A program made the translations under genes and the position numbers. Below, one piece after another: positions 51,423 through 63,786 of a stretch of 64,000 nucleotides of DNA. The number at the start of each line of letters is the position of its first letter. Positions within the stretch are counted from its first letter, which is position 1. A model generated the notes under the pieces. The model was not told where the DNA came from. It worked only from the letters and a program-made list of their open reading frames with translations, and ran no database searches. Location: positions 100,990-164,989 of the forward strand of contig VZTI01004084.1 of assembly GCA_013397865.1 (NCBI GenBank), in the 5' to 3' direction. This DNA comes from Struthidea cinerea (taxonomy: Eukaryota; Chordata; Aves; Passeriformes; Corcoracidae).

Positions 51423-51515
51423 AGAGACTTTCTGTGTTCCAGCCCTGGGCAGACACGGATGGAGATCGTTTTATCCAGAGGGCTGGATGAGCTGTGCACC
51501 TACTCAGGATGTCAT
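51423..51515 (+). other. exon-like block downstream of STK3 (unproven)
   Basis: 93 nt between CTCTGCACAG (ending 51422) and GTAAGTG (51516-51522), both close to splice consensus. It has 31 codons with no stop in phase 0, starting RDFLCSSPGQTRMEIVLS. If no donor is used, the frame stays open to a stop ending at 51674. STK3's exon at 294-469 also ends in phase 0, so an in-frame join that bypasses the SARAH exon is formally possible. I recognise no protein family. Chance or a separate non-coding transcript are the alternatives. Confidence 0.18.
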
Positions 51516-54500
51516 GTAAGTGTTGTGCCCTGCTGGGAGCCGCTGCTGTCCTCCTCCTCCTCTCCCTGCCGGGCTGTGGTGCAGGCTCTGAGGCTCCTGC
51601 AGAGCCTGAGGAACCAACTCACAGCAGGAGTCCCGCTTTGCCAAGAGACTCAGTGTGAATCTGGAAGCTGTTGATGCCCAGCAGGGTAGCACTAAGCTCA
51701 AGCCAATGCCTGTGGTCTGGGAAGCCTTGCAGGAGCCAGCTCTTATCTCAGGGAGAAGGCCATGCTGTGGTGGCAAACAGCTTTTGATGCCACTTCGCTT
51801 TGTTGGCTGGACTGCAGCATGGCCGTAGCACCCAATAAGGCTTGTCCAGACCAAGGAGTCTGAGAATCACATTTAACCCTTGGGAAGGATAAAGTTCCCT
51901 GTGTCTTTTTTTATTGATGTACAAAAAATACTTAGGGAATTATCTCAGTGCAGTGGAAGAGTTTGTGTAATGGCGTCAGCTAACAATTACTCCATGCCCT
52001 GTGCCAGGGCCTGCCTTAGTGCAATAGCACTATTCCCCAGCCTCCCAAGTTCTTACTGTGGGCGCTGGGTTTAGCTTTGCCCGAAGTGGTGGTGGGAGCA
52101 GCAAGTTTTCATGTGCTGTAGGCAAACAGCCAGAGTTCTTGCCTGGTGCTGATACTTGTTTGGTGCAAACAGGCCTTTCTAAAGGCCACAGAAAATTCAG
52201 AGGGGCTAAACTGGGCACTAAGTAGGGCGCTGCCCAGACGCAGGCAGCAGGAAGACATTGGAAGGAATTAAACTATAATCTGATTCTGGGCTCAAATACT
52301 GGTCTTCTGTCTGTCACAATGGGGAAAAACATTAATGGTATTTACCATGTACCATGGCACTGCAAACCCCAGCGACCTTAAAAACTTTTCTCTTTAGGAG
52401 TCACGGCTTCAGAAGTTAAATTTGTAAATATACGTAGCCACGTGCTAATGTATATGGATAAATTTTCCTCTGTCAAATTAATTAAGCTGCATGTTGTTTA
52501 CTAAAAACCTGGTTTCCTCTCCCTGTGGATATTTCTTCTGAGGACAGATATGTTGCAGTATCTCTCCCTAGCTTCTCCCAGAGAAAAGCTCAGCCCTCCT
52601 CGTCCTGTTTCTCCCCTCTGGACAGTATTTGGAGCTGACCAGTATAATTCTTTAGCTGTTCTTTTGCTGCATACAGGTGTGCCCAGAAACAAGCACCTCG
52701 CCCCCCAATTCCTCCTTTTATTCCCTCGGTGTCACTGGAAGGATTGATGCATGAGAAGATGGCTGTGACCCTCAGATGTTTCTAACACTACTTTTTTCCC
52801 TACTCATATCTTTCTGCTGCTTTGCACTCCTCCTGGGCTCCCAAAGCCTGCATAGTTGTTGAAAAAAAAGCCTCGCAGCAAATACATCAAACAGGGAGAC
52901 CAAAAGCTTTTGAGTTGATTTATATGACACTAAGCCTTTTGTGTGATGCATCAATTGATATTTCATTTTTATTGCAGTACAGTGGGGTATATAGGCTTAA
53001 CAGCGAGAGGTGTCCTTTTGATCTCTCATCGCACATGAAAACAGGTGTCATAGTCCAGAGAGTATGAAGGTCAGAGATTATTTGAGGAAGGATTAAGTAG
53101 AAGTACTATTTTTCATAGCAACCATATCCAAAAGCATGAGATTCTTTTAAAAGTGCAGGTGTTATTTCAGTCTCTAGATAAGTCATATTTATTTATCATA
53201 TACCAATTTTTCCTGCTGAAACTATGGAAGAAGACCAGAATTTTTCAAAGTGTTTTGTAATAAAAATGCAGAAACAAGTCAAATGCTCCACTTAAAAATA
53301 CAATTAATAAAATAAATTTTTCTGAGTCTCCTGAAATACAGAAGAAATTTTGGGTTGCTTTTCCTGTTAGTTGATCTTTACAGGAAATGGCCTTGAGACT
53401 GTTCAGAAAATAATGGGGTGATTGTATTAATGTTCAGCACTGCACCAATTTATATACACATACAATTGCTTAGTCCAATCTGATTTACCTCAGAAAGTGA
53501 ACAGAATTTTCTGATGTGGTGAGTACTGGTTCAGTATTTCAATAAATACAACTGAAATATTGCTCTGACTCATTCCAAGAGTCTCTCATCCCATTAAACT
53601 CTAAAACAACCAAAAGCAATTTGGTAACCCACTTATAGGTATGTGGGTATCTCTCCTGCTAAGGAAACACAACCACCACTGATAGCTCAGCTTTTATAAA
53701 AATATATTTGCTTTTGAGGCTGTTTGCATTCCACAACGTAATGTGGGTAAAATCAACAGCTATGGTGTTGTATTAGATTCAACAAACCCAAGAAACCTAT
53801 TTCTCCTAGTTAGTGTAATTATAACTTCTGTTGACAAACAGATGTTTAAACAGCCCCCAAATATGTAATTATTAGAATAAATAAGGAATTGAGGATCTCT
53901 AGTATTACAGGACCAGCAATACAGTAGCCCTGCATCCCAAAAATTAATGCAAATTTATTCCAAGACTAGGTATAATTCTGAAGCCTTTTAAGTGTAGTTA
54001 GCGTTGATTTCTTCAGCCCATCAAGTGACATAAGTTTATACATCTCATAGCACTTGTCTTCAGTTACTGCCTCCACAGAAAGCTCAACAGTTTGGTCCTA
54101 TCTTGCAGCTAGAGTAGGAGGAAGTCTTACTTGCACAGTGTTTGACTACTGTGAACTGAAGTGTTTAGTTCAGCTCTTTGCTCTACAACAAGGAACAACC
54201 ATTCAGGCATTTTCAGAAGGGATTACTGCTCCATTTCTGAGCCGTCTTCCAGCTTCTGTCCTGATCAGTGGAAGCAAGGCTGCTCAGGGCTGAATGGGCA
54301 CCGTGCTGCAGAGCCAAAGAGCTGCAATGATGTTCCTTCATCACAGCAAGTGACAGAACCTGCATGGCTTTACCTTCCCAAAATACTGTGAGGCTGCCAA
54401 CACAGTTTGGAGTGCCATGTCGCTGACCCAGGTGAGCGGAGGTTATGTCTTAACACCCCTGGCTGTGCTTAGAAATTTGAAGTCTAAACTTTTGGAAGGT

Positions 54501-57500
54501 GGTCTCTAACTCTTGGTCCAGATCTCTAGACGAAACCATGCAAGACATGGCTGTCCTGTGCACTTTTCAAGGAAAGAATTGAAACACCGTTCAGCTGCAG
54601 CTCTGTTTTCCATTCAGGTTTATTCTTTTCTGGACTGCACTGGATTAATGCTTTATTTTAAATGCCCAGAACTAAAATAGACTAACTTTCATTCACCATG
54701 GCTTTCTTGTCTGGAAAGATGAAAAGATGCACTTTGCTTTTTTAATACTGCTTTCTAAGGATGGAAAATTCACAGGTATCTTGTTTCACGTATCATTAAC
54801 TGTCTATCAAAGCGTTTTTCTTCTATATTCTTGGTATGTCTAGACTGACCTTTCTCTGAATCTAAAGGGATTCCTAAAGAAATCAAATACACATAGAAAC
54901 ACCTACCACCTTCTTTCCTTTCCCAGCATGTTAAATTGTTTTGGTGCTCTGGGGCTCCTGCCAAGTGTGAAGAAGCATATTTGTATTTTTGTGTGCTGGT
55001 GGATGGGCCAGTGCTGTGTAACTACTCACATGAAGCAGAGTCCTTTGTGCTCTCCAGCATTGCCCTGGTAGCACTGGGGAGACCACCAGTACAGCTCCGG
55101 TTTGGAAAATGTGAGAGCCAAGAGTGGGGCCACCCTCACCAACGTATAAGGAAGGCCTGAGCATTTTTGCCATCAAAAGCATAAGCAAAATTTCCCTGTA
55201 TTTATAAAGCATTTCCAGTACTGAAGTGAGATGCCCCTTCTAAAAATCAACTGCCAAACCTGGTAGTTCCCTTGCCAGGCTGAGTAAAAAAGGACTTGAG
55301 AAGGAGCTGCAGCCCGACTTTGGCCAGTTGCGATTTCCCAATTGCAGGGCCTGCCTTGCCTCTCTGCTGACCGTGGAAGAGAGGGGGAGATGCATAAGGG
55401 AGAGTAGAATGGGGATAACCCACTCCTCTGGAAGGTGCTTGCAAGTGGCATCAGCCTCTTCCCTGGTTTCAGCTATCTTCTTTGGAGCATGCTCCCAGAG
55501 GGAATGGTGAGAGCCAACTCACCAAAGAAAAATACGTCCAGGGCTTCTTCCTTCAACAGGAAGGGATCAAAATGTTAAACAATGATCCTGCTAACAGTGG
55601 CAGTAGGAAGGTGTGCCTTGGTATGGAAAGAAGAAACATATAGAATGGATTTTTCCCAAAAGTAAACCACAATTTTGACATGTTGTCTTTTGCCATATTT
55701 GGAAACCTGACATAGCCCATGGTCTGACATGCCTAGGCACTGATACAATAGAAATAAATTAGAATTTACCTGGTAATTAAATGGATGGTCCTTAAAGGGC
55801 TATGGTAGGGTGTCAGTGTTCAGAACATTTCCTAGAATGGGACAGAACACAAATTTCAAAAATATCATAGTCATTTGAAAGGATGATTTCCACCAGAAGT
55901 TGGTGGGATTGATGTTCCTAAGTCAGGAACTCCGAACCCTCATTTTGCTGTGTTACAACCCCACCACATCACCTTTCCTCATGTGTCATGGGGGCTGCAG
56001 GAACAGCCACGTCAGGCCATGGCAGATAGAGAGGGTGAAGCAGGAGATACAGGACTTGGGATGGGCAGCATGGCAGCTGCTGGCAAGCAAACTGTGCTGC
56101 TGTGTGAGCACCACTCATCTTCCAAGTAAGCTTAAGAGTTTTCTTTGAAAGTCAACAGTGTCATCAGTTGAATAGTCTGCTCAGAGCTACACAGACTTCT
56201 GCACCACACAGAACACCTGCACACTGGGTGACAACCAGCCAGGATGTTGGACCGTGCATCTGAAAGTGGGCAGCTCTCTTAGGCTGCTTTAGACCTATAG
56301 AAGAAGTGGTCAGATTTATAGCAGACTTTGTCCAATTCCTGAAAAACTTAGCCCTGTTTATATCTGAACAGGGATTTGTGAGAAGCCAGAGTACCATTAA
56401 AGAAAAAAAGGTAACGGTAATGGGTACCCATTAGTACCCTTAAAGAAAAAAAGCAAGAGTGAGAGGTACTGATGTTTCTTTGCACTTCTGTGAAGCTAAA
56501 ATGCTGGATTTGTGCCACTGCCTCTTATGGCAAAATCATGTGCTTATCCAAGTGAGGACTTACATGATTTAGAGTTGTGTGTAAAGGGTGAGGCAATGTC
56601 AGGCAAACAAATTTCTGCAGTGGGAGGTCAGTATGAGTCCCAACACCTGTGAGATGATTCTCAAGCCTCTTTTCTAGCAGGGCAAATAAATTCCAGAGCC
56701 AGCCCTTTTCCAGCAGTGTCATATGATCTCAGGAAACACTTTCTAGACTGTTTGGAGGTTGCTTCCTCCACTTGACAACCCATAATTTTATATATGAGAG
56801 GTGAAGAGATCCACAATCTTTAATGAGAGTGATGTTTCTTAGCAGCTTCAATGATTGCTCTGTAGAGCTGTTGCTTTGAATAATGTATTACCCATTGCTC
56901 TATTTTTAACCCCGTAAATTATTCTCAGATGAGAAGCATAATTTTTTTTTTTAAGGAAAAAGGCAGAATCAGTAAAAAATGCTTCAGAAATCAGATGGGA
57001 ACATTCTTTTACCCTGTCTGAATAGTGTGCAACTTGAAAATTAGTTACGGGAGATCAAATTAATTTCTGGTGTAACTTAATGGGAAGCCAGGTGCATGAA
57101 TTGGAAAAGAAAATAACATGATGAGAAAAGAATAGTTCTGGCACAACACCTCACCGAGGGATATGAGTAGTGACTTGGGTTGAATGTTGTTTGAAAGTAC
57201 CATCAAAGGTAGATTAAAGTCAGGAGTATTGTGAGAGGAAATGGATAACCAGCACAGCAGGAGCAGTTACTCCAGGGGCTTTCTGCTGCTTATATGTGCA
57301 CAGCTGGGGCCTCTGGGGATGGGGGTTATTTTGGAAGAGATGAAAGGTCATGTCAAGTTGATTTAGTGCCTACAAATGCTGCTGGTATGTTGTTTAGTCC
57401 CCAGTCTGTCAGGTAGAGAACAAGAAGCATGTACTGTTTGTTCAACTGAAAAATGTGGGTTCCCCACCACAATCACCAATTAAGAGCATTTCTGAGGATA

Positions 57501-60110
57501 GAAATCTAGCCTGATGTGCATATTTAAAAGAAACTTACCTTCACAATGAGGCCCAGGCTTCTCTTTGATTATAATATATACTCAGAATGTCCTGAAACTT
57601 AAATCAGTTCTAGATCGCTGGTGAAAGATAATTTTTTATGCATTTAATTTCCATTTTGTGGCACACAAAACTGAGTTCTTGAGTGCGTTACACACTACTG
57701 GGACAAGACACACAGTACAAAGAGCACCAGATACAGTGGTTCCCTGCAGTCTTGTAAAGTTCTATACAAAAAGGTACAAATACTGGAGGTAATATATTTG
57801 GAAAATTAAATGCAAAGTTCTTTGTTTTTAAGTTTGCAGTGTGAAGTAGCTCATGCTCTATATAACATGTGAGGAAAAACCAGTCTGTTTTCAAAATGGA
57901 AAGTCTGCAGGGAAAGAGAGAATTACCAGCTGATGAAATTAAGTGAGTAATAAACCAGGCAATAATACAAAATCTGAACATACATAAAAAGCTTAATCAC
58001 AATCTATATATAGATTTTACATCTCGGGAACATAATGTAACATATTGCTTCTCAAGGGCATCTCTGACTCTCATAATAGCCTAGATTTGTACTAGAAATC
58101 CAGATTCTCTAACAGTTTATTCCTGGCAATAAAGTTACCTCATTTGAAATACTCCCACAATTCTCATTTAAACAATACCAAGCTCTCAGATGAAAGAGAA
58201 CAGCCACAGCATTTTCTCTGGTGCCAGGAAGGTGACTGTCACAGGCAGGAGGATCACAGGCCGGTGCAATGTTCTTCAGTAAACTGCACATCCATAGTAA
58301 GGAGATTTCTGACCACAGAAATTTTCAAATTTCCAACTCTGGAGAAAGTGGCCAATTAGTCCTCTCATCCTTCAATTCTGACCCACTGGTTTATGGAAGT
58401 GCAGATGCCCTGCTCTCACACAACAGTGAGTGAGGAAGTCTGGCAAAAGTACTGACTGTGCAAAAAACACACCGGCTCTTCTCCCCTGTGAGGCTTTGGA
58501 GAGATTGCATTTTTTCTTCTAAGTGTAGTGTAAACATTTTCCTGTAGCTTTTATTTAATGAGAGATAAGTTTTCTCAGCACTTACTGCACTGAGCCCTAC
58601 AATAGACATTACTTCATAAAATGGCAGGAAAAAAGTACCTTTTTCTTCCTTACCTAGGTATTTTGGGGGAGATAAGACAGGAACAGTACTTAAATCATTA
58701 AATTGTTATTCTGCTCAGTGAAAAATTCTGTTACTCATAAGCAAATATTAAAACTGCTGTACAATACTGTCCAATGCTCAAACATAATACATCTAAGCAG
58801 AAGTAATGCAGAAAAAGGGCTACATCCCCTAGTGTGGTATGGGGAACAGGACTTGCAAAAAGAGAACTAAAAGGAAGCTTGAGAGGTATAAACCTGTGAA
58901 AATACATATGTAAGGCCATATGGTTGCTGTCTATAAATACACTAGGAGAATTAAGCTAAAGAACAGTGTTGGCAAAAGAAAAAAAAAAACTGGTACAAAG
59001 CAGCCATTAATAAAATTATGCTAAAAGTTATGCATGTCTTGGAGAGCAGCACAGCTCTGGAATGGTCTTCAGGAGGAGGGGGCAGCAAAAATGTGACTAC
59101 TTTTAACATGGAGTTAGTTATGTTTATGAAAGGAATTCCTGTGCACTGTGTAAAGTAATTGTCATGATATTAAGATCATCTTAAATTTCAGTACTTTATT
59201 TATTTAGTGTCTTTGATCAAAAGCACTTATATAAAAATGCAATAATGAAAATTCCTTTCCACTAGTACAATAAAAGTTGGAATTCCTTGGGGTATTTCAT
59301 TTTCTTTAGTGAAATGCAATTTTGGCACGTTCCATTCAATTTTTGCAGAAATGACAGAGCATCAGCCCTACAAATAATAATAAATCTAGAACATAAGTTA
59401 AGCTATAGGTTATTGAAATGATGTGTTGCAAAGTTAAATCCAACCTCTGCAATGTTAAACTAGCAACAGCTAAGGGAATTTGTGGCTCTTTGGCAAGTCT
59501 ACAGGTCTCACCAAATAACTGCCCTGGAAGTCCCTGGTTTTCAGCTCTGTAAATCTACTGCTTATGAAACTGAGGTAAAACCTCAAAGCAGTGGCTTGGA
59601 GCTGAGTTCTCTGAACTCCCCAACCAACAGACCTAGTGAGAGTTTGCAGCGTCCTTTGCATTAGTGAGAGAATTTGCCACCCTTGCAGCATGTAACCTGA
59701 CCAGAGTGTGTGTGCTGCACATGTCCACCTCTTCCTTCCCTTGTTTCTTTCTTGGTATTTCAGTTCAACAGGTGACCTCACATTGGTCCATGTGTTGGGT
59801 GGCTGTTTGTTGGTGTGTCACAGTTTGCACACAATCAGTATGAATCAGGGACAGGAGTATCAAATTTATGCCTGGGACTCAGCATAAATTGAATTGAACC
59901 ACCCCTATATAGAAGTGTAAACCTTAGCAAAATGTTTCAAGTTTGGACACCAAATTCAGGTTATCTAGGTCTACCTTCAGGACCGTGTACATGGCACTTT
60001 GAATTTCAGGGACAGCATGGGATGGCTTGCCAATTGACTGATAACTTGTGTGGGCTATGTTGAAAATTGGTAAGGTTGGAAAGGACCTTTTTCCCTCACA
60101 CTTCATGGCC
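51516..60110. other. intergenic sequence, no recognised gene
   Basis: About 8.6 kb. The part 51530-51830 is GC-rich with no recognisable product. The remainder is AT-rich to mixed, with many short overlapping frames and no known domain. A perfect 16-bp palindrome (58001-58016) and a direct repeat of TTAAAGAAAAAAAG near 56398 and 56441 are the only clear structures. Confidence 0.45.
58001..58016. repeat. 16-bp perfect palindrome
   Basis: AATCTATATATAGATT reads the same on both strands. It is AT-rich and could arise by chance in this base composition. Confidence 0.85.
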
Positions 60111-62078
60111 TAAATCAGCTACTAACTGATGTGAGGAGAGGATGTTCAATGGAAATGGGGTGGGGGGGTAAGTTATTTCACACTGTGTATTCTGTCATAC
60201 TGGGTAAACAGAAATCCGACCCTGGGTGCTCCGCTTTCTGTTTTTTAGGTGCAGCTGATACAGCGTCAGAAGATCCAGACCAAGCTGCAACCTCTGATAG
60301 CCTAAATGAGGCTATTAATTACCTATTATTAGGTAATTAATTACCTAATCTAATCTAATTACCTATTCGTACCATATTTGCTTTATTTTGTCAGTTGAGC
60401 CACCCTTTGTCGTGGTATGAAAACACAGTCTTCCAAACAAGAAAATTTTAGCTTTAGTATTTTAATTTCTCTTCTAACTAGCTTGAATTCAATTTCTGCA
60501 CCTCTCTAGTCTTCACAAGTAAAACTAACAAAAAAATTAATTGGAACATTATATGTAATGAATGGGATGGAAAAGCAGTAGGATCTGAAGAGAAATGCTG
60601 TTCTTCCCACTGAGTGCCAGTAGTTTGTTTTCTAGCACAGATCCCAAGAAGTAAAAAGAGGGAGTCAGTGGCTTCTGCCTCTTGACTACAAGCGTTTGAT
60701 CTCTCTACAGTTGTGTAAGGGAGGAGACTGAGCGCTCAAAAAACAACTCTATGCAGATTCATGATTACTCTTGAAATCCCAGATGATCTGTTCTCTCAAG
60801 GTGTAGTTTTTTTTAAACAAGTACATGCCAGCCCGTGAAAGGATTTAAATTGACTACATCACAGAAGTAGGTAGGAGGATCTACCCACAGATAGTGCAGT
60901 ATTAAGCTCTTTTTCTTTATCCATTCTCTTCTTAGGCCCTTATACTCTGCCTTAGCTGTAAATTGTGAGTTTCTTTCTGAGGGAAAATGGTTTTTTGCTT
61001 AAGAGTTTCCTTGGCAGAAATTTTAATGGAATTGTCTGTCATCAACACCTGCTTTCAAGCTTTACTGATAAAATTAGATTTTATATCTCAGCATCACATA
61101 TGGCATCTTTATAATTAGTCTTTTTGCAGTATATGAATGTCAATTCCTAAAATGCTGCCTGTACTGTTCATATGGGAATATTTCACTTCATTAATCAAAA
61201 CCAGGTTTTTCATTGGAGCTTCTAATTGTTGAAAGCCCACATCTTCATGTGTCTAATCTCAAAACCATTTTGATGGACTGATACAACACAACTGCAACTG
61301 CACTGGGACCAAGCTGTGAGCAGATACCTTCTGGAAATGGGATCCTGAGAGGTCTATATGGGCCTCCATACCTAGAGTCACATGTGGAAATGTAGTCTTT
61401 GAATATGTAGCTATCTGAAAATGAGGGGTGGCCTTCTTCAGAGGGCTTAGTATTGATCTAATCAATCAACAGAGGAAGGTCTATGCTTAGGAGATTCTGA
61501 AAAATATTACTATACATAACATTTCAGAACATGAACACCCAGATTTTAACACCCATACTCAAGAGTAAGCAAACTTAGAGGTGTTTTCAGACAAGTGATG
61601 ATCAGAATGACTGGTCAGCAATATGGGTAAAAGTGTTCCTGCATCAGTGACTCACAGGTGGCTGTTGTAAACCGTTGTAAAATGCATGGGAAGTCCTATA
61701 CTAGTACAGATACCAGTGTAGGTGATAGGTGATTTTTTCATTACTCATGTCACAGCTGAGAATTTTTATTCCACTTGGGTACATTCATTTCTCTGCTCAG
61801 ATGAGAAAATGCACAAAGTAACAGATCATCACTATACCACTAGCACTAATGTCATGGAAGTGGTAACATTTGTATGGAAAAGTCAGCATTTAGTACCCTT
61901 ATGCAACAGGATGAAAATGTGCAAACTGTTAACTTGTAATAGAAATGTCTTTAGTTTCTCAAGTGCAAAGTGCAGTGTCAGCAACACTATCCTCTAGGAA
62001 AAAAAAAAGACAAATAGGAAAACATTTATAAACATAGCTCTTGATAGCTTTCATGCAAACTGCTGTCAGACTTGTACA
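60111..62078 (-). other. KCNS2: KCNS2 downstream region, probable 3' UTR in part
   Basis: Sequence following the KCNS2 stop on its own strand. The minus-strand hexamer AATAAA occurs at 61765-61770 and 60382-60387 (TTTATT on +), so the 3' UTR could end near either or further on. KCNS2 transcripts are known to have long 3' UTRs. No other gene is recognised. Confidence 0.4.
60314..60346. repeat. overlapping AT-rich palindromes
   Basis: ATTAATTACCT (60314-60324) and AGGTAATTAAT (60331-60341) are perfect 11-bp arms around a 6-nt spacer. AGGTAATTAATTACCT (60331-60346) is itself a 16-bp palindrome. TAATTACCTA-type units recur to about 60365. The region could form alternative hairpins. Confidence 0.88.
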
Positions 62079-63512
62079 CTAATGCAGTGAATCATTCAGG
62101 CTCAACTCACTGGGGGTACTCCTGCTCATATTGGTCAGACTGGCCATAAGGGATTTAACTTTATAAGCATAGTAGTCCCTTAAGTTGACAGATGGAACTT
62201 CTTTCATGCCATCACCAAAATCACAGCTTCTCATAGCACTCTCTAACTGCTTCTGACGCCTATAGAAGTGGGAGAATTTATTAAAGATCAGTGTAATGGG
62301 AAGCACTACCACTAGGATACCAGCTAGGATGCATGCAGATGCTGTCAACTTGCCAGCAGTGCTCCCTGGCACCACATCCCCGTAGCCAACCGTGGTCATG
62401 CTAACAGTAGCCCACCACCAACAAGCAGGGATGGTGGCTAACCCCTCATTCTCTTCTTTCTCAATGGTATAAGCCACTACTGAGAAAATGGAGATGCCAA
62501 CAGAGAGGTAGAGTAAAAGAAGCCCCACCTCTCTGTAGCTATACTTCAGGGTGGCTCCGAGAGACCTGAGACCTGTGGAGTGTCTAGCAAGCTTTAATAT
62601 GCGGAAGATCCTCATGAGTCTCAGCACTTGTGCAACTCTGCCTAAATTTGCTAAAGTCGGACTACTTTCCACCACCAAGTTGACAATTAATGTAATATAA
62701 AATGGAAGGATAGACATTAGGTCAATCAAATTCAGGGCATGCTTGAAAAATTTTAAAAAGTCAGGAGCTACTGCAAATCTCGCCACCAGTTCAAAAGTGA
62801 ACCATGCAATACCAAAATGTTCCACGATTTCAAAGCGAGGGTCTTCCTCAGGGTTCCCATTGCTGTCAACGATCTGAAAGTCTGGGAGGCTGTTCAGGCA
62901 CATGGTCACAATGGAGCCCAGCACCACCACTATTGAAAGGACACTGAAGATGCGGCTTAAAACTGAGTACCCAGGATTATCCAAAGCAAGCCAGAGCTGC
63001 CTCCTGATGTTTCCAAAGGGCTGTTTGTCAAATTTAGAGGCATCATTGTAGAATGCCAAAATCTCATCAAAAGAAGATGTGGTACTTTCCTGGTCACTTT
63101 GTTCCTCCCATTTCTCTTGGTCTGGCTCCATTTTCCTCCCATGGTAGCTGTAACTGCAGCAGGAGTCTATAAAGAATTCATTAATTCCCCAGTATTCAAT
63201 CTCCTGGCTGAAAGAAAACACACAGAGTTCACCCATCACGTGGAGCTTGCCAGTGTTATAAAAATGTAGCACGTAAGGAAAGAGCTCGGGGTTCCTGTCA
63301 AAATAAAATTCATTCTTGGTGTCATCATAGTCATCACAAAGCTCCAGTATCGACTCCTTTGAGTGGCAGCTCAGCAATTTGCCCAGCCTGGTCTCGGGGA
63401 ACCTTAATAATGTGTTGGATCTCATCTTTTTCTTAAAGCCTCCAACGTTGATGCTGATCTCATTGTCTTCAAAATTCGCTTCAGATAAAGCCCTCAGACT
63501 CTGCCCTGTCAT
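62079..63512 (-). CDS. KCNS2: KCNS2, silent Kv channel subunit Kv9.2
   Basis: This encodes a 477-residue electrically silent potassium-channel subunit of the plasma membrane. It co-assembles with Kv2 (KCNB) subunits and alters their gating. It has the usual family length and starts MTGQSLRALSEANFED. The T1 tetramerisation domain is at about 18-120 (INVGGF, LLRFPETRLGKLL, EYWGINEFFID). S1 is near 186-207, S2 near 229-249, S3 near 259-280, S4 near 289-312 (basic residues at 292, 298, 301, 304, 307, 310), S5 near 327-350. The pore carries TTVGYGD at 373-379, and S6 is near 388-412. The S6 hinge reads PIT at 405-407 where conducting Kv channels have PXP, a known mark of silent subunits. The C-terminus ends SELSLNDSLH. 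The frame continues upstream to 63560, but MTGQSL is the conserved start, has A at -3, and a splice acceptor cuts the extension. It is one coding exon and intact. Confidence 0.98.
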   Translation of the reverse strand: MTGQSLRALSEANFEDNEISINVGGFKKKMRSNTLLRFPETRLGKLLSCHSKESILELCDDYDDTKNEFYFDRNPELFPYVLHFYNTGKLHVMGELCVFSFSQEIEYWGINEFFIDSCCSYSYHGRKMEPDQEKWEEQSDQESTTSSFDEILAFYNDASKFDKQPFGNIRRQLWLALDNPGYSVLSRIFSVLSIVVVLGSIVTMCLNSLPDFQIVDSNGNPEEDPRFEIVEHFGIAWFTFELVARFAVAPDFLKFFKHALNLIDLMSILPFYITLIVNLVVESSPTLANLGRVAQVLRLMRIFRILKLARHSTGLRSLGATLKYSYREVGLLLLYLSVGISIFSVVAYTIEKEENEGLATIPACWWWATVSMTTVGYGDVVPGSTAGKLTASACILAGILVVVLPITLIFNKFSHFYRRQKQLESAMRSCDFGDGMKEVPSVNLRDYYAYKVKSLMASLTNMSRSTPSELSLNDSLH

Positions 63513-63549
63513 AGTGAGCTCCTTCCAAAGGTGGGTAGGGAATGAAAGC
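63513..63549 (-). other. KCNS2: KCNS2 5' UTR part in coding exon (inferred)
   Basis: The 37 nt between the inferred acceptor (TCCTAG, AG at 63551-63550) and the start codon. They include GGAAGGAGCTCACT directly before the ATG. This depends on that acceptor being used. Confidence 0.45.
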
Positions 63550-63728
63550 CTAGGATACAATTACACAGAAAGTTGGCAGAATGAACAAATCTACAGCATA
63601 TTCACCTATTGATGCTTGCTCGCTCTTTCTTTCTTTCTTTCTTTCTTTGTCCTTTTTATTTTTTTTCTCTCTCTTTAATTCTCTCCTCTCTTTCTCTCTC
63701 TTTCTTCCCTGCTTTCCTTCTCTCCTTT

Positions 63729-63759
63729 CCCTCTCCTCCCTTTTCCCCCTTTTCCCCCC
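63729..63759 (-). other. G-quadruplex-type motif
   Basis: On the - strand there are four G runs of 6, 5, 3 and 3, with loops of 4, 4 and 6 nt. The + strand shows C runs at 63754-63759, 63745-63749, 63738-63740 and 63729-63731. It fits the G3+N1-7 rule. Confidence 0.7.
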
Positions 63760-63786
63760 GTTCACTTGCTTTCCCTCCCCTTTTCT

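Noticed and set aside
60050..60110. possible further CR1 piece (GGTTGGAAAGGACC)
   Set aside because: The match is limited to about 15 bases without the neighbouring CR1 blocks, so it is too short to call.
62957..63142. 61-codon - strand frame within KCNS2
   Set aside because: It is a shadow frame of the KCNS2 coding sequence.
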